Positions 41,849 through 51,594 of a stretch of DNA of 64,000 nt are shown here, piece by piece; positions within the stretch are counted from its first letter, which is position 1, and each line of letters starts with the position of its first letter. Under the pieces are notes generated by a model. It saw only the letters and a program-made list of their open reading frames with translations. It had not been told where the DNA came from and made no database searches. Position numbers and translations under genes: made by a program. The DNA is from Brevibacillus fulvus. Its GTDB lineage: Bacteria; Bacillota; Bacilli; Brevibacillales; Brevibacillaceae. The stretch lies in contig NZ_JAFBEB010000001.1 in the NCBI RefSeq assembly GCF_016908525.1, forward strand, positions 498,501 through 562,500, read 5' to 3'.

Positions 41849-43459
41849 ATGGTATTGAAATCGATTCGAAACATATGTGTTCCATCGCTTTGCGTCATCC
41901 TCGTCATCTCTTCCCTGGTATTGGGATCAGCGAGCAATTTGGTATCGCTGCTCTGTTCCGCCGGTTTGTTTGCGTTCAGTTTTTTGTTTGAAAAGAGATT
42001 CCCCCTTTTATATAAAGTACGTTTGCTTGCTTTGGTATATTTTCATTGGTCGCTTCAGTTAAATTGGGCGATGATTCTGTATTATATTTTACTTGTATTC
42101 TCGTTGAGAGAGAAACAGCATTATCTGAAGGTGATGCTGACCGCTTTGTTATATTTGTCGCTGTATACGGCAATCCGTCTCAGCTACAGTCCCCTTAGCG
42201 AATACACTCTCCTCGTTACCCTATACGATCTGATCAGTATTATGCTTTTTGCTTTGATCGTCCAGTATATTTATCGCGTGGAATTGGAAAAAAGCCGTCT
42301 GCTGACAGAAAACGATCTGCTGGTCATCCTCGATCCGCTGACAGGCTTGTTAAACTACGACGGTTATATCGATTGCATCCAATCGCTGATTCGCAAACAA
42401 ACCAGATTTTTGCTCGTATTGCTTGATTTGCAAAATTATAAGTCGGTCAATAATAAAAGTATCCAGACCGGAAACGAAACATTGGCACAAATCGCGCTTG
42501 TCCTGAAAAAACATTTTCCCAACGCTTACGGCATCGCCCGTTATGCCGGAGACCAGTTTGCGTTGCTCCTGCCGGCTGGACAAGGCAAGGAAAAAATGGA
42601 GAACTTGTTGCTCTCCAAACGGTTGGGCTTTGAAGTCACTTTCGGGATCGCGCAATATCCGGAAGAATCACTGACAAAAGAGGCGATCATCTCCACTGCG
42701 GAAGAAAGATTGTTTCAGCATAAACGCGCGGTTTGGCTCAAGCGGGAAGAGGAATTATTCCGTTCGGAAAAACTGAAGGTGGTCGGGGAGCTAGCGGCCG
42801 GGATGGCGCACGAGATTCGCAACCCTTTGACAACCATCAAAGGCTTTTTGCAAATTTCCGCGAAAAGCAATTACAACATAAAGCCCTGGTTTGATGTGAT
42901 TATGGAAGAAATTATGCGGATGAACGAATTGACCGCCGAGTTCTTGCAATTTTCCAAACCGCACATCAGCAACCTCAAGCCGGAACCGATCGTTGACTGT
43001 ATTCGGCGCGTCCTTTCCTTGACGGAATCAGAGGCGTTGGCCAGAGGTCATAACATTGTGCTGGAGACACCGCTAAGCGACAGCTTGCTGTTAATGGATC
43101 GCGATAAAATCGTGCAAGTTTTGTTAAACTTGATCCGCAATGCCTTTGAAGCGATGGAGGCCCCCGGAGAAGTTTCTATTCGCACCATTCTTGCAGACAA
43201 AGACATTTTGATCGAAATAGAAGACACTGGATGCGGGATCGCGGAAGAAGTGTTAAGCAAAATCTTTGATCCGTTCTATACGACGAAAGAGTCGGGAACC
43301 GGATTAGGCTTGTCGATCTGCCAGAAGATTATTCAGGACCACGGCGGATCGCTGCATGTACGAAGCATCGTCAACTGCGGAACGGTGTTTAGCATTCGTT
43401 TGCCCGTGTGTGAACAGGAACCATCTCCGGTATACGCGGCAGTCGGCGAGTCAAGATAA
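41849..43459 (+). CDS. Sensor histidine kinase with degenerate GGDEF domain
   Basis: A 536-residue membrane kinase. Five or six hydrophobic helices (about 5-150) are followed by a GGDEF-like domain (about 160-290). Its signature is YAGDQF instead of GGDEF and its metal-site segment is DLQNYKSVNN, so it is probably not a cyclase but could bind nucleotide. The kinase core follows: phospho-acceptor H321 in GMAHEIRNPLTTIKGF, N-box NLIRNAFEAM, DTGCGIAEEVL and GTGLGLSICQKI. There is no adjacent response regulator. HisKA cores of this type are common in sporulation and motility-related orphan kinases of Bacillales. Confidence 0.92.
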   Translation: MVLKSIRNICVPSLCVILVISSLVLGSASNLVSLLCSAGLFAFSFLFEKRFPLLYKVRLLALVYFHWSLQLNWAMILYYILLVFSLREKQHYLKVMLTALLYLSLYTAIRLSYSPLSEYTLLVTLYDLISIMLFALIVQYIYRVELEKSRLLTENDLLVILDPLTGLLNYDGYIDCIQSLIRKQTRFLLVLLDLQNYKSVNNKSIQTGNETLAQIALVLKKHFPNAYGIARYAGDQFALLLPAGQGKEKMENLLLSKRLGFEVTFGIAQYPEESLTKEAIISTAEERLFQHKRAVWLKREEELFRSEKLKVVGELAAGMAHEIRNPLTTIKGFLQISAKSNYNIKPWFDVIMEEIMRMNELTAEFLQFSKPHISNLKPEPIVDCIRRVLSLTESEALARGHNIVLETPLSDSLLLMDRDKIVQVLLNLIRNAFEAMEAPGEVSIRTILADKDILIEIEDTGCGIAEEVLSKIFDPFYTTKESGTGLGLSICQKIIQDHGGSLHVRSIVNCGTVFSIRLPVCEQEPSPVYAAVGESR

Positions 43460-43470
43460 TAAAAAAAGAG

Positions 43471-43511
43471 TACCCTCGGCAGCAGCATGTCGCCAGGGTA
43501 TTTTGTTTTTA
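43471..43511 (+). terminator. Terminator of the kinase gene
   Basis: TACCCTCGGC pairs with GTCGCCAGGGTA (one bulge) and is followed by TTTTGTTTTT. Confidence 0.75.
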
Positions 43512-43551
43512 AGCCATTCAATGTCGAATTGATGGCTCTTTGATCCGACAA

Positions 43552-43600
43552 AACAAAGACTGGGGAACGCTTTAATACGCGATCCCCAGTCTTTGTTTTT
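43552..43600. terminator. Strong bidirectional terminator
   Basis: A 15-bp stem AACAAAGACTGGGGA / TCCCCAGTCTTTGTT with a 16-base loop. T follows on the plus strand and A precedes it. It lies exactly at the 3' end of the small minus-strand gene. Confidence 0.85.
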
Positions 43601-43740
43601 TACTGATAAATTTTCCAGCCGACAACACCATTTTTCGGATCGCGAATCGGTTTGGCGTAATTTTTACTATGAATCCAGACAAGAACATTGAGGCGATAGT
43701 CGTCTTTTTCAGAAAGCGCATAGTTTCGGAAAATAATCAT
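43600..43740 (-). CDS. 46-residue basic protein
   Basis: MIIFRNYALSEKDDYRLNVL... ending IRDPKNGVVGWKIYQ, aromatic and basic, with no membrane helix. AGGAGGT stands eight bases before the ATG and a strong terminator follows the stop, so it is a compact stand-alone gene. The function is unknown. Confidence 0.66.
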   Translation of the reverse strand: MIIFRNYALSEKDDYRLNVLVWIHSKNYAKPIRDPKNGVVGWKIYQ

Positions 43741-44061
43741 GCGGATTACCTCCTGTAAGCGTTTTCAAAACCTATCTATCCGTATTTTATGGTACTTTTC
43801 GGTATCTGTCAAAAGAATTTTCAATGAGAGAGAACGTTTCATAACTATGTTAAGTCTATGTAATAAATAGTGGCAAGCAAGCGATTCGCTTCCCCATCCA
43901 TACCTGCGATTTTTCGTACGCCTTAACAGCAGACGGCAACAGAAGAGACGGAAACGCGAAACGGATCTTGTAAAACGGAGTTGATCTTTCCTATGAAGAT
44001 CATGTAGGGTAGGTAAGTAGACTTAGACGAGACGAACAAATTTCGCAGAGGGAGAACCGCC
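43741..44061. other. 321-base gap before the SNF2 gene
   Basis: No supported gene. It must contain the promoters of the divergent 46-residue protein and the SNF2 helicase. A GATCTTTCCTATGAAGATC inverted repeat (43983-44001) is the only structure that stands out. Confidence 0.35.
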
Positions 44062-47000
44062 ATGAGCTTTCAGCTAACCGAACGGACGATCAAATCGCTG
44101 TGCGGCCAAAGTTCCTATCAGAAGGGCGAGGCATACCGCCGTGCAGGAAAAGTGAAACTCTCGCTCATGGAAACTGATGTGGAGCGCCTGATTTACGAAG
44201 CGGACGTCAAGGATCACGGCAGTTGCCGGGTTACCGTGGAAATTCAGCGTGACGGACGGATCGCGGCGCAATGCTCTTGCTCGGTCCATTTTTCATTCGC
44301 TAAATATTGCAAGCATGTTGCCGCGACGCTGCAGCAGATTCGCAGTGTGCAGCATCTGGAAGAGAAGATGGGCGAACCGCCGCTTGCGGAAACGGAAATA
44401 AGCCGTCCTGAGGCCGTGCGCGCGGCTGAACTGCAACTGGTCAACCGTGTGCTCGACCTGTTCCAATACCGACAGCGTCCCGTCAACGGTACTCGCGCTC
44501 TTCTTGAAAGCCGGACGCCGCTTACAGTGGAATTTCTCGTTGCGCCCTATTTGTTCGGCCCGCGCAAACATTTGCTTGGCATCGAGCTGAGAGTTGGGGG
44601 CGACAAGCGCTATGTTGTGCCGGACATTCGAGCGTTTCTGCGCCATTTTGAACGCGGGGAAGAGTACGCTTTTTCGCGGCATTTTACGTATGATCCGGCC
44701 CAGCATTGCTTCAACGCCAGCGATGAGGCGATTTTCGTCCAACTGATCGAAATCCGCCGCAACGAAAAATTGCAGCGGGAAGCGGCGGGCGCTCTTTATA
44801 CCGGAGAAGTGGACGATACGCGAACGATGCCAATTCCACCTTACGCTTGGGAAACGCTTGCGTCCAAGCTGGCAAAAGCTCCTTTAGCCAAGCTGCAGTA
44901 TGGTGAACGCACCTACGACGGGATTGATTACCGCGCGGATTCGCTCCCGCTTGCGTTCGAATTTGACCAGACAGAGGGAGAAGAAGCCTTTCGTCTCGAC
45001 ATCCGCGGCTTGAATGACAGCGTGATTCTGGAAGCATACGGATTGGCCCTGTCGCAAGGACAGTGCTTCAGGCTGCATGCCGATCAAGCGAAGCGGCTGA
45101 TCGAGCTGCAACAAATTTTGCGAACTGCCGAAACGCAACAAATCCGCATTCCGCCGGGACAAATGGAACCTTTCATGGAACGGGTCGTTCCCGGACTGAT
45201 GACACTGGGTGACGTTCGCATCGCCCAAGCTGTCTCGGAACGAATCGTTCAATCCCCGCTGGAAGCCCGGATTTATTTGGATCGGGTTCACGACCGCTTG
45301 CTCGTCGGACTGGAGTTTCAATATGGCGATATTGTGATTGACCCGCTTCAGGGGGAAGGTGCCCGGCGAGGAGAAAAGCGGATTCTTCTGCGCGAGGGGG
45401 AAAAGGAAGCCCGCATCCAGGAGCTGCTGGAAACAGCCGGGTTTACCAAGACGGAAGGCAGCTATTTCCTGCAAAATGAGGAGAGGGAGTACGACTTTTT
45501 ATACCATGTCGTGCCCCAGTTGGAAAAGCTGGCGAAAATTTATGCCACGACCGCGGTGAAGGCAAGACTCATTCCCGGCAATCCGGTCCCGCACCTTTCC
45601 GTGGACCTTGATGAACGAACGAACTGGCTGGAGTTCCGCTTTCAGCTTGACGGGATTCCCGAAGCGGAAATTCGCCATGTCATCCGTTCGTTGGCGGAAA
45701 AACGCAAGTATCACCGGTTGCAGGACGGTGCGCTGCTTCCGCTGGAGACAGACGAGTTTCAAGATATGATCCGTTTTCTCAACGAAGCAGGCCTGCCGAA
45801 AGGGGAAGCAATCGGTTCGCATTTCCGGCTCCCGATCGCGCGCGCTCTGCATTTGCTGGAGGGAACCAACACCGGCGGCGGAAATGTCGTCCGCCTGGGA
45901 CAGTCGATCCGACAGCTGCTGGAACAGTTGCGCAATCCGCAGCAGCATGCTTTTCCCATCCCGGAGGCATTGACCCCTGTGTTGCGAGATTACCAGCAAT
46001 TTGGCTACCAATGGATGAAGACGCTGGCCTATTACCGATTTGGCGGCATCCTCGCCGATGACATGGGACTGGGCAAGACGCTGCAAAGCATCGCCTTTCT
46101 CGTTTCTGTCTTGCCGGAGATCAGGGCAAGGAAACAGCCCGCCCTGATCGTCACACCGGCCTCGCTTATGTATAACTGGCGCAACGAACTGCGCAAATTC
46201 GCGCCCGACATCAAAGCGGTGATTGCGGACGGCAGTAAAACCGAGCGCACCAAGACTTTACAGGAAGCGGAACAGGCTGACGCGGTGATTGTCTCCTATC
46301 CGTTGTTACGCCGGGATATCGCCCGTTACAGCGGACTTTCGTTTCATACCTTGATACTGGATGAGGCCCAGGCGTTTAAGAATTATACGACCCAAACGGC
46401 GCGGGCGGTGAAGTCACTTCGGGCGGAGTACAAATTCGCTCTGACCGGTACGCCGATTGAAAATTCATTGGAGGAGTTATGGGCGCTTTTTGATGCCGTA
46501 TTTCCCGGCTTGTTTCCCGAACGCAAAGCGTTTGCCGACTTGCCGCGGGAGACGATCGCCAAACGCGCCCGCCCGTTTTTGCTGCGGCGATTAAAGAGCG
46601 ATGTGCTTCAGGAGCTTCCGGAAAAGATTGAGACGCTGCAAATGTCTCAGCTGCTGCCGGAGCAAAAGAAACTGTATGCGGCCTATTTGGCCAAACTGCG
46701 CCAGGAAACCTTAAAACATTTGGACGAAGACAACTTCCACGCCAATCGGATAAGGATATTGGCTGGTTTAACCCGCTTGCGCCAGCTTTGTTGCCATCCC
46801 GCCTTGTTCGTTGAGGATTACACCGGAAGTTCGGCAAAACTCGAACAACTGCTGGAACTGATTGAAGACAGTCGCCGCGCAGGCAGGCGCTTGCTTGTCT
46901 TTTCGCAGTTTACGGAAATGCTTGGGCTCATCAGCCGTGAACTCGGTTACCGGGGGCTCCCGTTTTTCTATCTGGATGGGAGCACGCCAGCAGCCGAGCG

Positions 47001-47346
47001 GGTCGAATTGTGTGCCCGCTTCAATGAGGGGGAGCGCGATCTGTTCCTGATCTCGCTCAAAGCTGGCGGCACCGGATTGAATTTGACCGGCGCCGATACC
47101 GTCGTGCTGTACGACTTGTGGTGGAATCCCGCGGTCGAACAGCAGGCAGAGGACCGCGCCCATCGCATCGGCCAGAAGAAAGTCGTGCAAATCATTCGTC
47201 TTGTCGCCCAAGGGACCGTGGAGGAAAAAATGTATGAACTGCAGCAGAAGAAAAAGTCGTTGATCAGCCAGGTGATCCAATCTGGCGAAGAAGCATTGTC
47301 CGCCTTGACCGAGCAAGATGTCCGCGAGCTGCTGACGATTGAATGA
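44062..47346 (+). CDS. SWIM-domain SNF2-family helicase
   Basis: A 1094-residue DNA-dependent ATPase. The N-terminal SWIM zinc finger is CSCSVHFSFAKYCKHVAATL (near 72-91), then the long SNF2-associated bacterial domain, then the motor at about 635-1090: Walker A DDMGLGKTLQ (near 665), DEAQ box LILDEAQAFKN (near 768), LTGTPIENSLEELWALF, SLKAGGTGLNL and DLWWNPAVEQQAEDRAHRIGQ. In Bacillales such proteins are thought to remodel nucleoprotein or assist repair. It is monocistronic with a terminator. Confidence 0.94.
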   Translation: MSFQLTERTIKSLCGQSSYQKGEAYRRAGKVKLSLMETDVERLIYEADVKDHGSCRVTVEIQRDGRIAAQCSCSVHFSFAKYCKHVAATLQQIRSVQHLEEKMGEPPLAETEISRPEAVRAAELQLVNRVLDLFQYRQRPVNGTRALLESRTPLTVEFLVAPYLFGPRKHLLGIELRVGGDKRYVVPDIRAFLRHFERGEEYAFSRHFTYDPAQHCFNASDEAIFVQLIEIRRNEKLQREAAGALYTGEVDDTRTMPIPPYAWETLASKLAKAPLAKLQYGERTYDGIDYRADSLPLAFEFDQTEGEEAFRLDIRGLNDSVILEAYGLALSQGQCFRLHADQAKRLIELQQILRTAETQQIRIPPGQMEPFMERVVPGLMTLGDVRIAQAVSERIVQSPLEARIYLDRVHDRLLVGLEFQYGDIVIDPLQGEGARRGEKRILLREGEKEARIQELLETAGFTKTEGSYFLQNEEREYDFLYHVVPQLEKLAKIYATTAVKARLIPGNPVPHLSVDLDERTNWLEFRFQLDGIPEAEIRHVIRSLAEKRKYHRLQDGALLPLETDEFQDMIRFLNEAGLPKGEAIGSHFRLPIARALHLLEGTNTGGGNVVRLGQSIRQLLEQLRNPQQHAFPIPEALTPVLRDYQQFGYQWMKTLAYYRFGGILADDMGLGKTLQSIAFLVSVLPEIRARKQPALIVTPASLMYNWRNELRKFAPDIKAVIADGSKTERTKTLQEAEQADAVIVSYPLLRRDIARYSGLSFHTLILDEAQAFKNYTTQTARAVKSLRAEYKFALTGTPIENSLEELWALFDAVFPGLFPERKAFADLPRETIAKRARPFLLRRLKSDVLQELPEKIETLQMSQLLPEQKKLYAAYLAKLRQETLKHLDEDNFHANRIRILAGLTRLRQLCCHPALFVEDYTGSSAKLEQLLELIEDSRRAGRRLLVFSQFTEMLGLISRELGYRGLPFFYLDGSTPAAERVELCARFNEGERDLFLISLKAGGTGLNLTGADTVVLYDLWWNPAVEQQAEDRAHRIGQKKVVQIIRLVAQGTVEEKMYELQQKKKSLISQVIQSGEEALSALTEQDVRELLTIE

Positions 47347-47391
47347 TGTTCCTCTAATAAATGGCAAGCCCTGCTTGGCAGTAATTGCAAC

Positions 47392-47427
47392 AAAGCTTTA
47401 TTCCTGATGAAGGAGTAAAGCTTTTTT
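47392..47427 (+). terminator. Terminator of the SNF2 gene
   Basis: AAAGCTTTA / TAAAGCTTT stem, 14-base loop, followed by T. Confidence 0.78.
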
Positions 47428-47494
47428 CTTTGCCTATTCCGCAAAAAAGCAAAAAAATTCCCACTCGTTCCGTATAGAGAAACACCGATATAGT

Positions 47495-47540
47495 TTGGCC
47501 GATTCGCAATCCGTAAGATAATGATTGTAAGTGCTTACAT
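47495..47540 (+). promoter_or_regulatory. praA promoter with cre-like palindrome
   Basis: TTGGCC at 47495-47500 and GATAAT at 47517-47522 (16-base spacer) are a plausible promoter. TTGTAAGTGCTTACAT at 47525-47540 is a near-palindrome that fits the CcpA cre consensus WTGNAANCGNWWNCAW except for one base and covers the expected start site. A related sequence precedes the Rieske dioxygenase. It may mediate catabolite repression or be a pathway-specific operator. Confidence 0.58.
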
Positions 47541-47562
47541 TTCCAGCGAGGGGAGGATGTTT

Positions 47563-48363
47563 ATGCCGCTGAATATGGCGTTGCTGGCCGCTCATGTGCC
47601 AAGCATGTGTTACGAGGAGAAAGTGCCGGATTTTCAACAGGAGCTGGTCAAAGGCATGAAGAAGATGAGGGATCGCATCCACGAGATGCAAACGGAAGCG
47701 ATTGTTCTGATGTCTTGCCACTTTCCCGGCACGTTTCACCATTATGTGGACGCGACTCCGCATCATCGCGGGATTTTGACATCGGTGGAAGCCCCTGATC
47801 TGATTTCTGATGTGGCCTATGACTATCCTGGGGATGAACAACTGGCCAACCAACTGGTGAAAGCAGGCGTAGAGGCGGGGCTGCCCGTCGTCGGGTTTGA
47901 TGATCCGACTTATATTTGGGATTACGGTACAGTCGTTCCGCTGCGCTACTTGACCCCTGACGGGGACATCCCGGTGATCAGTTTGTCTGTTTGCTGGTCC
48001 GCCAGTCTGGAAGAATCGTGGCAATGGGGCAAAGTGATCGGCCAAGTATTGCGTCAAAGCGAAAAACGAACAGTGTTTATCAGCAGCGGCGCGCTATCGC
48101 ATAATCTGGTGCGCGGTCGCCATCACATGCCCACCTTGTCGGAACAGGCGATGGACAATCAATTTATTGAATATTTGATGAAATTGGATTTGTCCGCCGC
48201 CCGTGAAATGCTGACCCAGTATGCCCGCATCTCCAGCGTGGAATCGGGCGGTCGCCATTTGGCCGCGCTGCTCGGCGTACTGGAACCGAATCAAAAGGCG
48301 GAATTCTGGGGGTATGGCCAATCATCCGGCAGCGCCAACGCCGTGATCTCATTTGTATCTTAA
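47563..48363 (+). CDS. praA: Protocatechuate 2,3-dioxygenase (class III extradiol, LigB type)
   Basis: A 266-residue LigB-superfamily dioxygenase (MPLNMALLAAHVPSMCYEEK) with probable iron ligands in AAHVPS and MSCHFPGTFHHYV and the catalytic His in SSGALSHNLVRG. It should open the ring of protocatechuate between C2 and C3 to give 5-carboxy-2-hydroxymuconate-6-semialdehyde. The assignment comes from the operon: the following eight genes have the order of praBEGFDCHI. Class III homoprotocatechuate or catechol dioxygenase activity is the alternative. The ATG at 47563 fits AGGGGAGG best. It is first gene of the operon. Confidence 0.82.
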   Translation: MPLNMALLAAHVPSMCYEEKVPDFQQELVKGMKKMRDRIHEMQTEAIVLMSCHFPGTFHHYVDATPHHRGILTSVEAPDLISDVAYDYPGDEQLANQLVKAGVEAGLPVVGFDDPTYIWDYGTVVPLRYLTPDGDIPVISLSVCWSASLEESWQWGKVIGQVLRQSEKRTVFISSGALSHNLVRGRHHMPTLSEQAMDNQFIEYLMKLDLSAAREMLTQYARISSVESGGRHLAALLGVLEPNQKAEFWGYGQSSGSANAVISFVS

Positions 48364-48388
48364 CATACAAGCAAAAGGAGAGAGACCG

Positions 48389-49849
48389 ATGCAAAGAACG
48401 TCGTATCGACCGATTGATTGTTTGCATTTCATTGATGGACGCTTTATGCCGTCGTTGAACGGCAAAACATTTGCCAATATGAATCCGGCTACGGAAGAAA
48501 CGCTCGGAACAGTCGCGGAAGGCGGAGCGGAGGAAGTGGATCTGGCTGTTCAAGCGGCGAGAAGAGCGCTGAATGGCCCGTGGAAAAAACTGAGCGCCAA
48601 CGAGCGAATCGCGATTATGCGCAAGATCGGAGACCTGATTTTGGAAAGGAAAGCGGAGTTGGCTGCGCTGGAATCGCTGGATACCGGAAAACCGCTCTGG
48701 CTTTCGGAAAGCGTGGATATTCCCCGGGCAGCCTACAATTTTCATTTCTTTTCCGACTACATCCGCACAATCACCACGGAAGCGACCCAGCAGGACGATG
48801 TGGCGCTGAACTACGCAATTCGCCGGCCTGTCGGGGTGATCGGGCTGATTAATCCATGGAACTTGCCCTTGCTGCTCATGACTTGGAAACTCGCGCCCGC
48901 GCTGGCCGCAGGCAATACGGTTGTGATGAAGCCGGCCGAATTGACGCCGATGACCGCGACTGTGCTGGCCGAGATTTGCCGCGATGCCGGCGTTCCCGAT
49001 GGGGTCGTCAACCTGGTGCACGGTTTTGGTCCCAACTCGGCAGGCGCCGCCTTGTCTTCCCATCCCGACGTCAATGCGCTCAGCTTCACCGGGGAAACGA
49101 CGACCGGAAAAGTGATCATGGCCGCCGCTGCCCACTCGCTCAAACGCCTCTCCTTCGAGCTCGGCGGGAAAAATCCGAACATTATTTTTGCCGACTCGAA
49201 TCTCGATGAAGTGATTGAAACCACGTTGAAGTCAAGTTTTATCAATCAGGGGGAAGTTTGTCTGTGCGGCTCGCGCATTTATGTGGAACGGGCGGCGTAT
49301 GAACCGTTTCTCGACAAATTTGTCGCCAAAACGAAAGAACTGGTCGTCGGTGAACCGTTTGCGGAAAAAACGAAGGTGGGGGCCTTGATCAGCGAGGAAC
49401 ATTACGAACGGGTCACTGGCTACATTCGCCTGGCAGTGGAAGAAGGCGGAACAATCCTCTGTGGCGGCAAACGCCCGGATGGATTGGATACCGGCTACTA
49501 TCTGGAGCCAACGATCATCACCGGACTTGATCGCAAATGCCGGGTTGTCAATGAAGAAATTTTCGGACCTGTCGTCACGGTCATTCCGTTCGATTCGGAG
49601 GAGGAAGTGCTGGAACAGGTCAATGACACCCACTATGGTCTGAGTGCGACCGTCTGGACGAACGATCTGCGCAGGGCTCATCGTGTGGCCGGACAAATTG
49701 AAGCCGGTATCGTTTGGGTCAATACCTGGTTCCTGCGCGATTTGCGGACGCCATTTGGCGGGATGAAACAAAGCGGGATCGGTCGGGAAGGCGGTTTGCA
49801 CAGCTTCGAATTTTACACCGAATTGACCAACATTTGCATCAAGTTGTAG
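48389..49849 (+). CDS. praB: 2-Hydroxymuconic semialdehyde dehydrogenase
   Basis: A 486-residue aldehyde dehydrogenase. Catalytic elements are the cofactor helix FTGETTTGKVIM, Glu in FELGGKNPNIIF and Cys in NQGEVCLCGSRI (near 290). The C-terminal TPFGGMKQSGIGREGG is typical of the hydroxymuconic-semialdehyde group. It oxidises the semialdehyde to the 4-oxalocrotonate enol with NAD. AAAGGAG lies before the ATG at 48389. It is the second gene of the operon, 25 bases after praA. Confidence 0.9.
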   Translation: MQRTSYRPIDCLHFIDGRFMPSLNGKTFANMNPATEETLGTVAEGGAEEVDLAVQAARRALNGPWKKLSANERIAIMRKIGDLILERKAELAALESLDTGKPLWLSESVDIPRAAYNFHFFSDYIRTITTEATQQDDVALNYAIRRPVGVIGLINPWNLPLLLMTWKLAPALAAGNTVVMKPAELTPMTATVLAEICRDAGVPDGVVNLVHGFGPNSAGAALSSHPDVNALSFTGETTTGKVIMAAAAHSLKRLSFELGGKNPNIIFADSNLDEVIETTLKSSFINQGEVCLCGSRIYVERAAYEPFLDKFVAKTKELVVGEPFAEKTKVGALISEEHYERVTGYIRLAVEEGGTILCGGKRPDGLDTGYYLEPTIITGLDRKCRVVNEEIFGPVVTVIPFDSEEEVLEQVNDTHYGLSATVWTNDLRRAHRVAGQIEAGIVWVNTWFLRDLRTPFGGMKQSGIGREGGLHSFEFYTELTNICIKL

Positions 49850-49862
49850 AGGGGGAGTGCGG

Positions 49863-50648
49863 ATGAATGAAAAAGTGAAAACCTATGCCCGGCTGCTGGA
49901 AATGGCGATGGAAAAGCGGGAAGCTGTGGCTCCGCTCACCAGCGCGGACCCTGCTTTCACCATTCAGGAAGCCTACCAAGTGCAACTGGAGACGATCACG
50001 CAAAGAGTGGAAGCGGGTCGGCGAATCGTCGGCAAAAAAATCGGGCTCACTTCGCTGGCCATGCAAACTTTGCTCCAGGTCGACCAGCCCGACTACGGGC
50101 ATCTGCTTGATGACATGGCTGTGGAAAACGGCGGCGTGATTCCTTTCTCCCGCGTGCTGCAGCCGCGCGTCGAGGCGGAGATCGCCTTTGTGCTGAAACA
50201 AGAGCTGATCGGCCCCCGAGTGACGGCACTGGATGTCTTGCTCGCGACGGAATATGTGCTGCCGGCCCTGGAGATTGTCGACAGCCGCATCGCCGACTGG
50301 AAAATCAAGCTGGCAGACACGATCGCCGACAACGCTTCATCCGGCCTGTTTGTTTTGGGGGGAAAACCGGTGAAGCCGGACGCTGTCGATCTGCCGCAAA
50401 TCGGGATGGTTTTATACAAAAACGGCGAAATGATGAACACGGGTGTCGGCGCTGCCGCGCTGGGTGATCCGGCAGTTTGTGTCGCCTGGCTGGCCAACAA
50501 ATTGTTTGAATACGGCATCACGCTGAAAGCAGGCGAGGTCATATTGTCAGGGGCCTTGTCGGCAGCGATCGATGCCAAGCCCGGCGACCAATTTCGGGCA
50601 AGGCTGGCCCACTTGGGAGAAGTGAGCGTCAGCTTTTCGGCCGACTGA
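49863..50648 (+). CDS. praE: 2-Keto-4-pentenoate hydratase
   Basis: A 261-residue enzyme of the fumarylacetoacetate-hydrolase-like hydratase/decarboxylase family. GKKIGLTSLAMQTLLQVDQPDYGHLLDDM is the hydratase version (LDDM, DQPD), as in MhpD/DmpE. It adds water to 2-hydroxypenta-2,4-dienoate to form 4-hydroxy-2-oxovalerate. The metal-site segment RVEAEIAFVLKQEL is present. Homologous to praD downstream, with which DmpE/DmpH-type enzymes form a complex. Confidence 0.9.
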   Translation: MNEKVKTYARLLEMAMEKREAVAPLTSADPAFTIQEAYQVQLETITQRVEAGRRIVGKKIGLTSLAMQTLLQVDQPDYGHLLDDMAVENGGVIPFSRVLQPRVEAEIAFVLKQELIGPRVTALDVLLATEYVLPALEIVDSRIADWKIKLADTIADNASSGLFVLGGKPVKPDAVDLPQIGMVLYKNGEMMNTGVGAAALGDPAVCVAWLANKLFEYGITLKAGEVILSGALSAAIDAKPGDQFRARLAHLGEVSVSFSAD

Positions 50649-50688
50649 CAGTCGAAAGAGATGGAATCGGTAAAGGATGGTGACAGCG

Positions 50689-51594
50689 ATGACGAAAGTG
50701 AAGGTGGCTGTGTTGGGCTCTGGCAATATCGGCACAGACCTGCTGTATAAATTGCGCCGGTCCAGCGTGTTGGAGTTGACGGCGATGATCGGGATCGATC
50801 CTGCTTCCGACGGGCTGGCTCGCGCCAAACAATTGGGCTGCGCCACATTTGATACAGGACTGAACGATTTTTTGGAACAACAGCCCGAGCTGGCCGAGAT
50901 TATTTTTGATGCCACTTCGGCAAAAGCGCATATTCGTCATGCCAAAGCGTTGCGCAATGCGGGAAAGGTAGCGATCGATCTGACGCCGGCTGCCGTTGGG
51001 GCGCTGGTTGTACCAACCGTCAATATACAGGAGCATCTCAATGAAACCAATCTCAATCTGGTGACGTGCGGCGGTCAGGCGACGATCCCGATCGTCCATG
51101 CGATTCAACGGGTAGCCCCTGTCGAATACGCCGAGATCGTGGCGACGATTTCCAGCAAAAGCGCCGGCCCCGGGACGCGGGCGAACATTGATGAATTTAC
51201 GGAAACGACGGCGCGCGGGATTGAAAACATCGGCGGAGCGAAAAAAGGGAAAGCGATTATCATCCTGAACCCGGCGGAACCGCCGATTTTGATGCGGGAC
51301 ACCGTCTATGCGCTGGTGGAGCGCGAGCGGTTGGATCGGGCGGCTATCACCCGTTCCATTGTGGAAACAGTGCGCGCCATCCAGTCATATGTGCCGGGCT
51401 ATCGGTTGCGCACAGAGCCGCTGTTTGACGACAACAAAGTAACTGTTTTTCTGGAAGTCGAGGGTGCCGGTGATTATTTGCCGACCTATTCCGGCAATCT
51501 GGACATTATGACTGCCGCAGCCGTCAAAGTAGCGGAAGAGATCGCCCGCCATCGGCTGGAGGGCGCGGCAATCGGGGAGGAGATGCAATCATGA
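50689..51594 (+). CDS. praG: Acetaldehyde dehydrogenase (acylating)
   Basis: A 301-residue enzyme starting [22 protein letters not shown], the standard NAD-binding N-terminus of MhpF/DmpF proteins, with the catalytic Cys in [17 protein letters not shown] (near 128). It converts acetaldehyde and CoA to acetyl-CoA and channels its substrate from the aldolase encoded next. The ATG at 50689 matches family N-termini; an in-frame ATG at 50677 would add four residues. It overlaps praF as ATGA. Confidence 0.93.
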   Translation: MTKVKVAVLGSGNIGTDLLYKLRRSSVLELTAMIGIDPASDGLARAKQLGCATFDTGLNDFLEQQPELAEIIFDATSAKAHIRHAKALRNAGKVAIDLTPAAVGALVVPTVNIQEHLNETNLNLVTCGGQATIPIVHAIQRVAPVEYAEIVATISSKSAGPGTRANIDEFTETTARGIENIGGAKKGKAIIILNPAEPPILMRDTVYALVERERLDRAAITRSIVETVRAIQSYVPGYRLRTEPLFDDNKVTVFLEVEGAGDYLPTYSGNLDIMTAAAVKVAEEIARHRLEGAAIGEEMQS

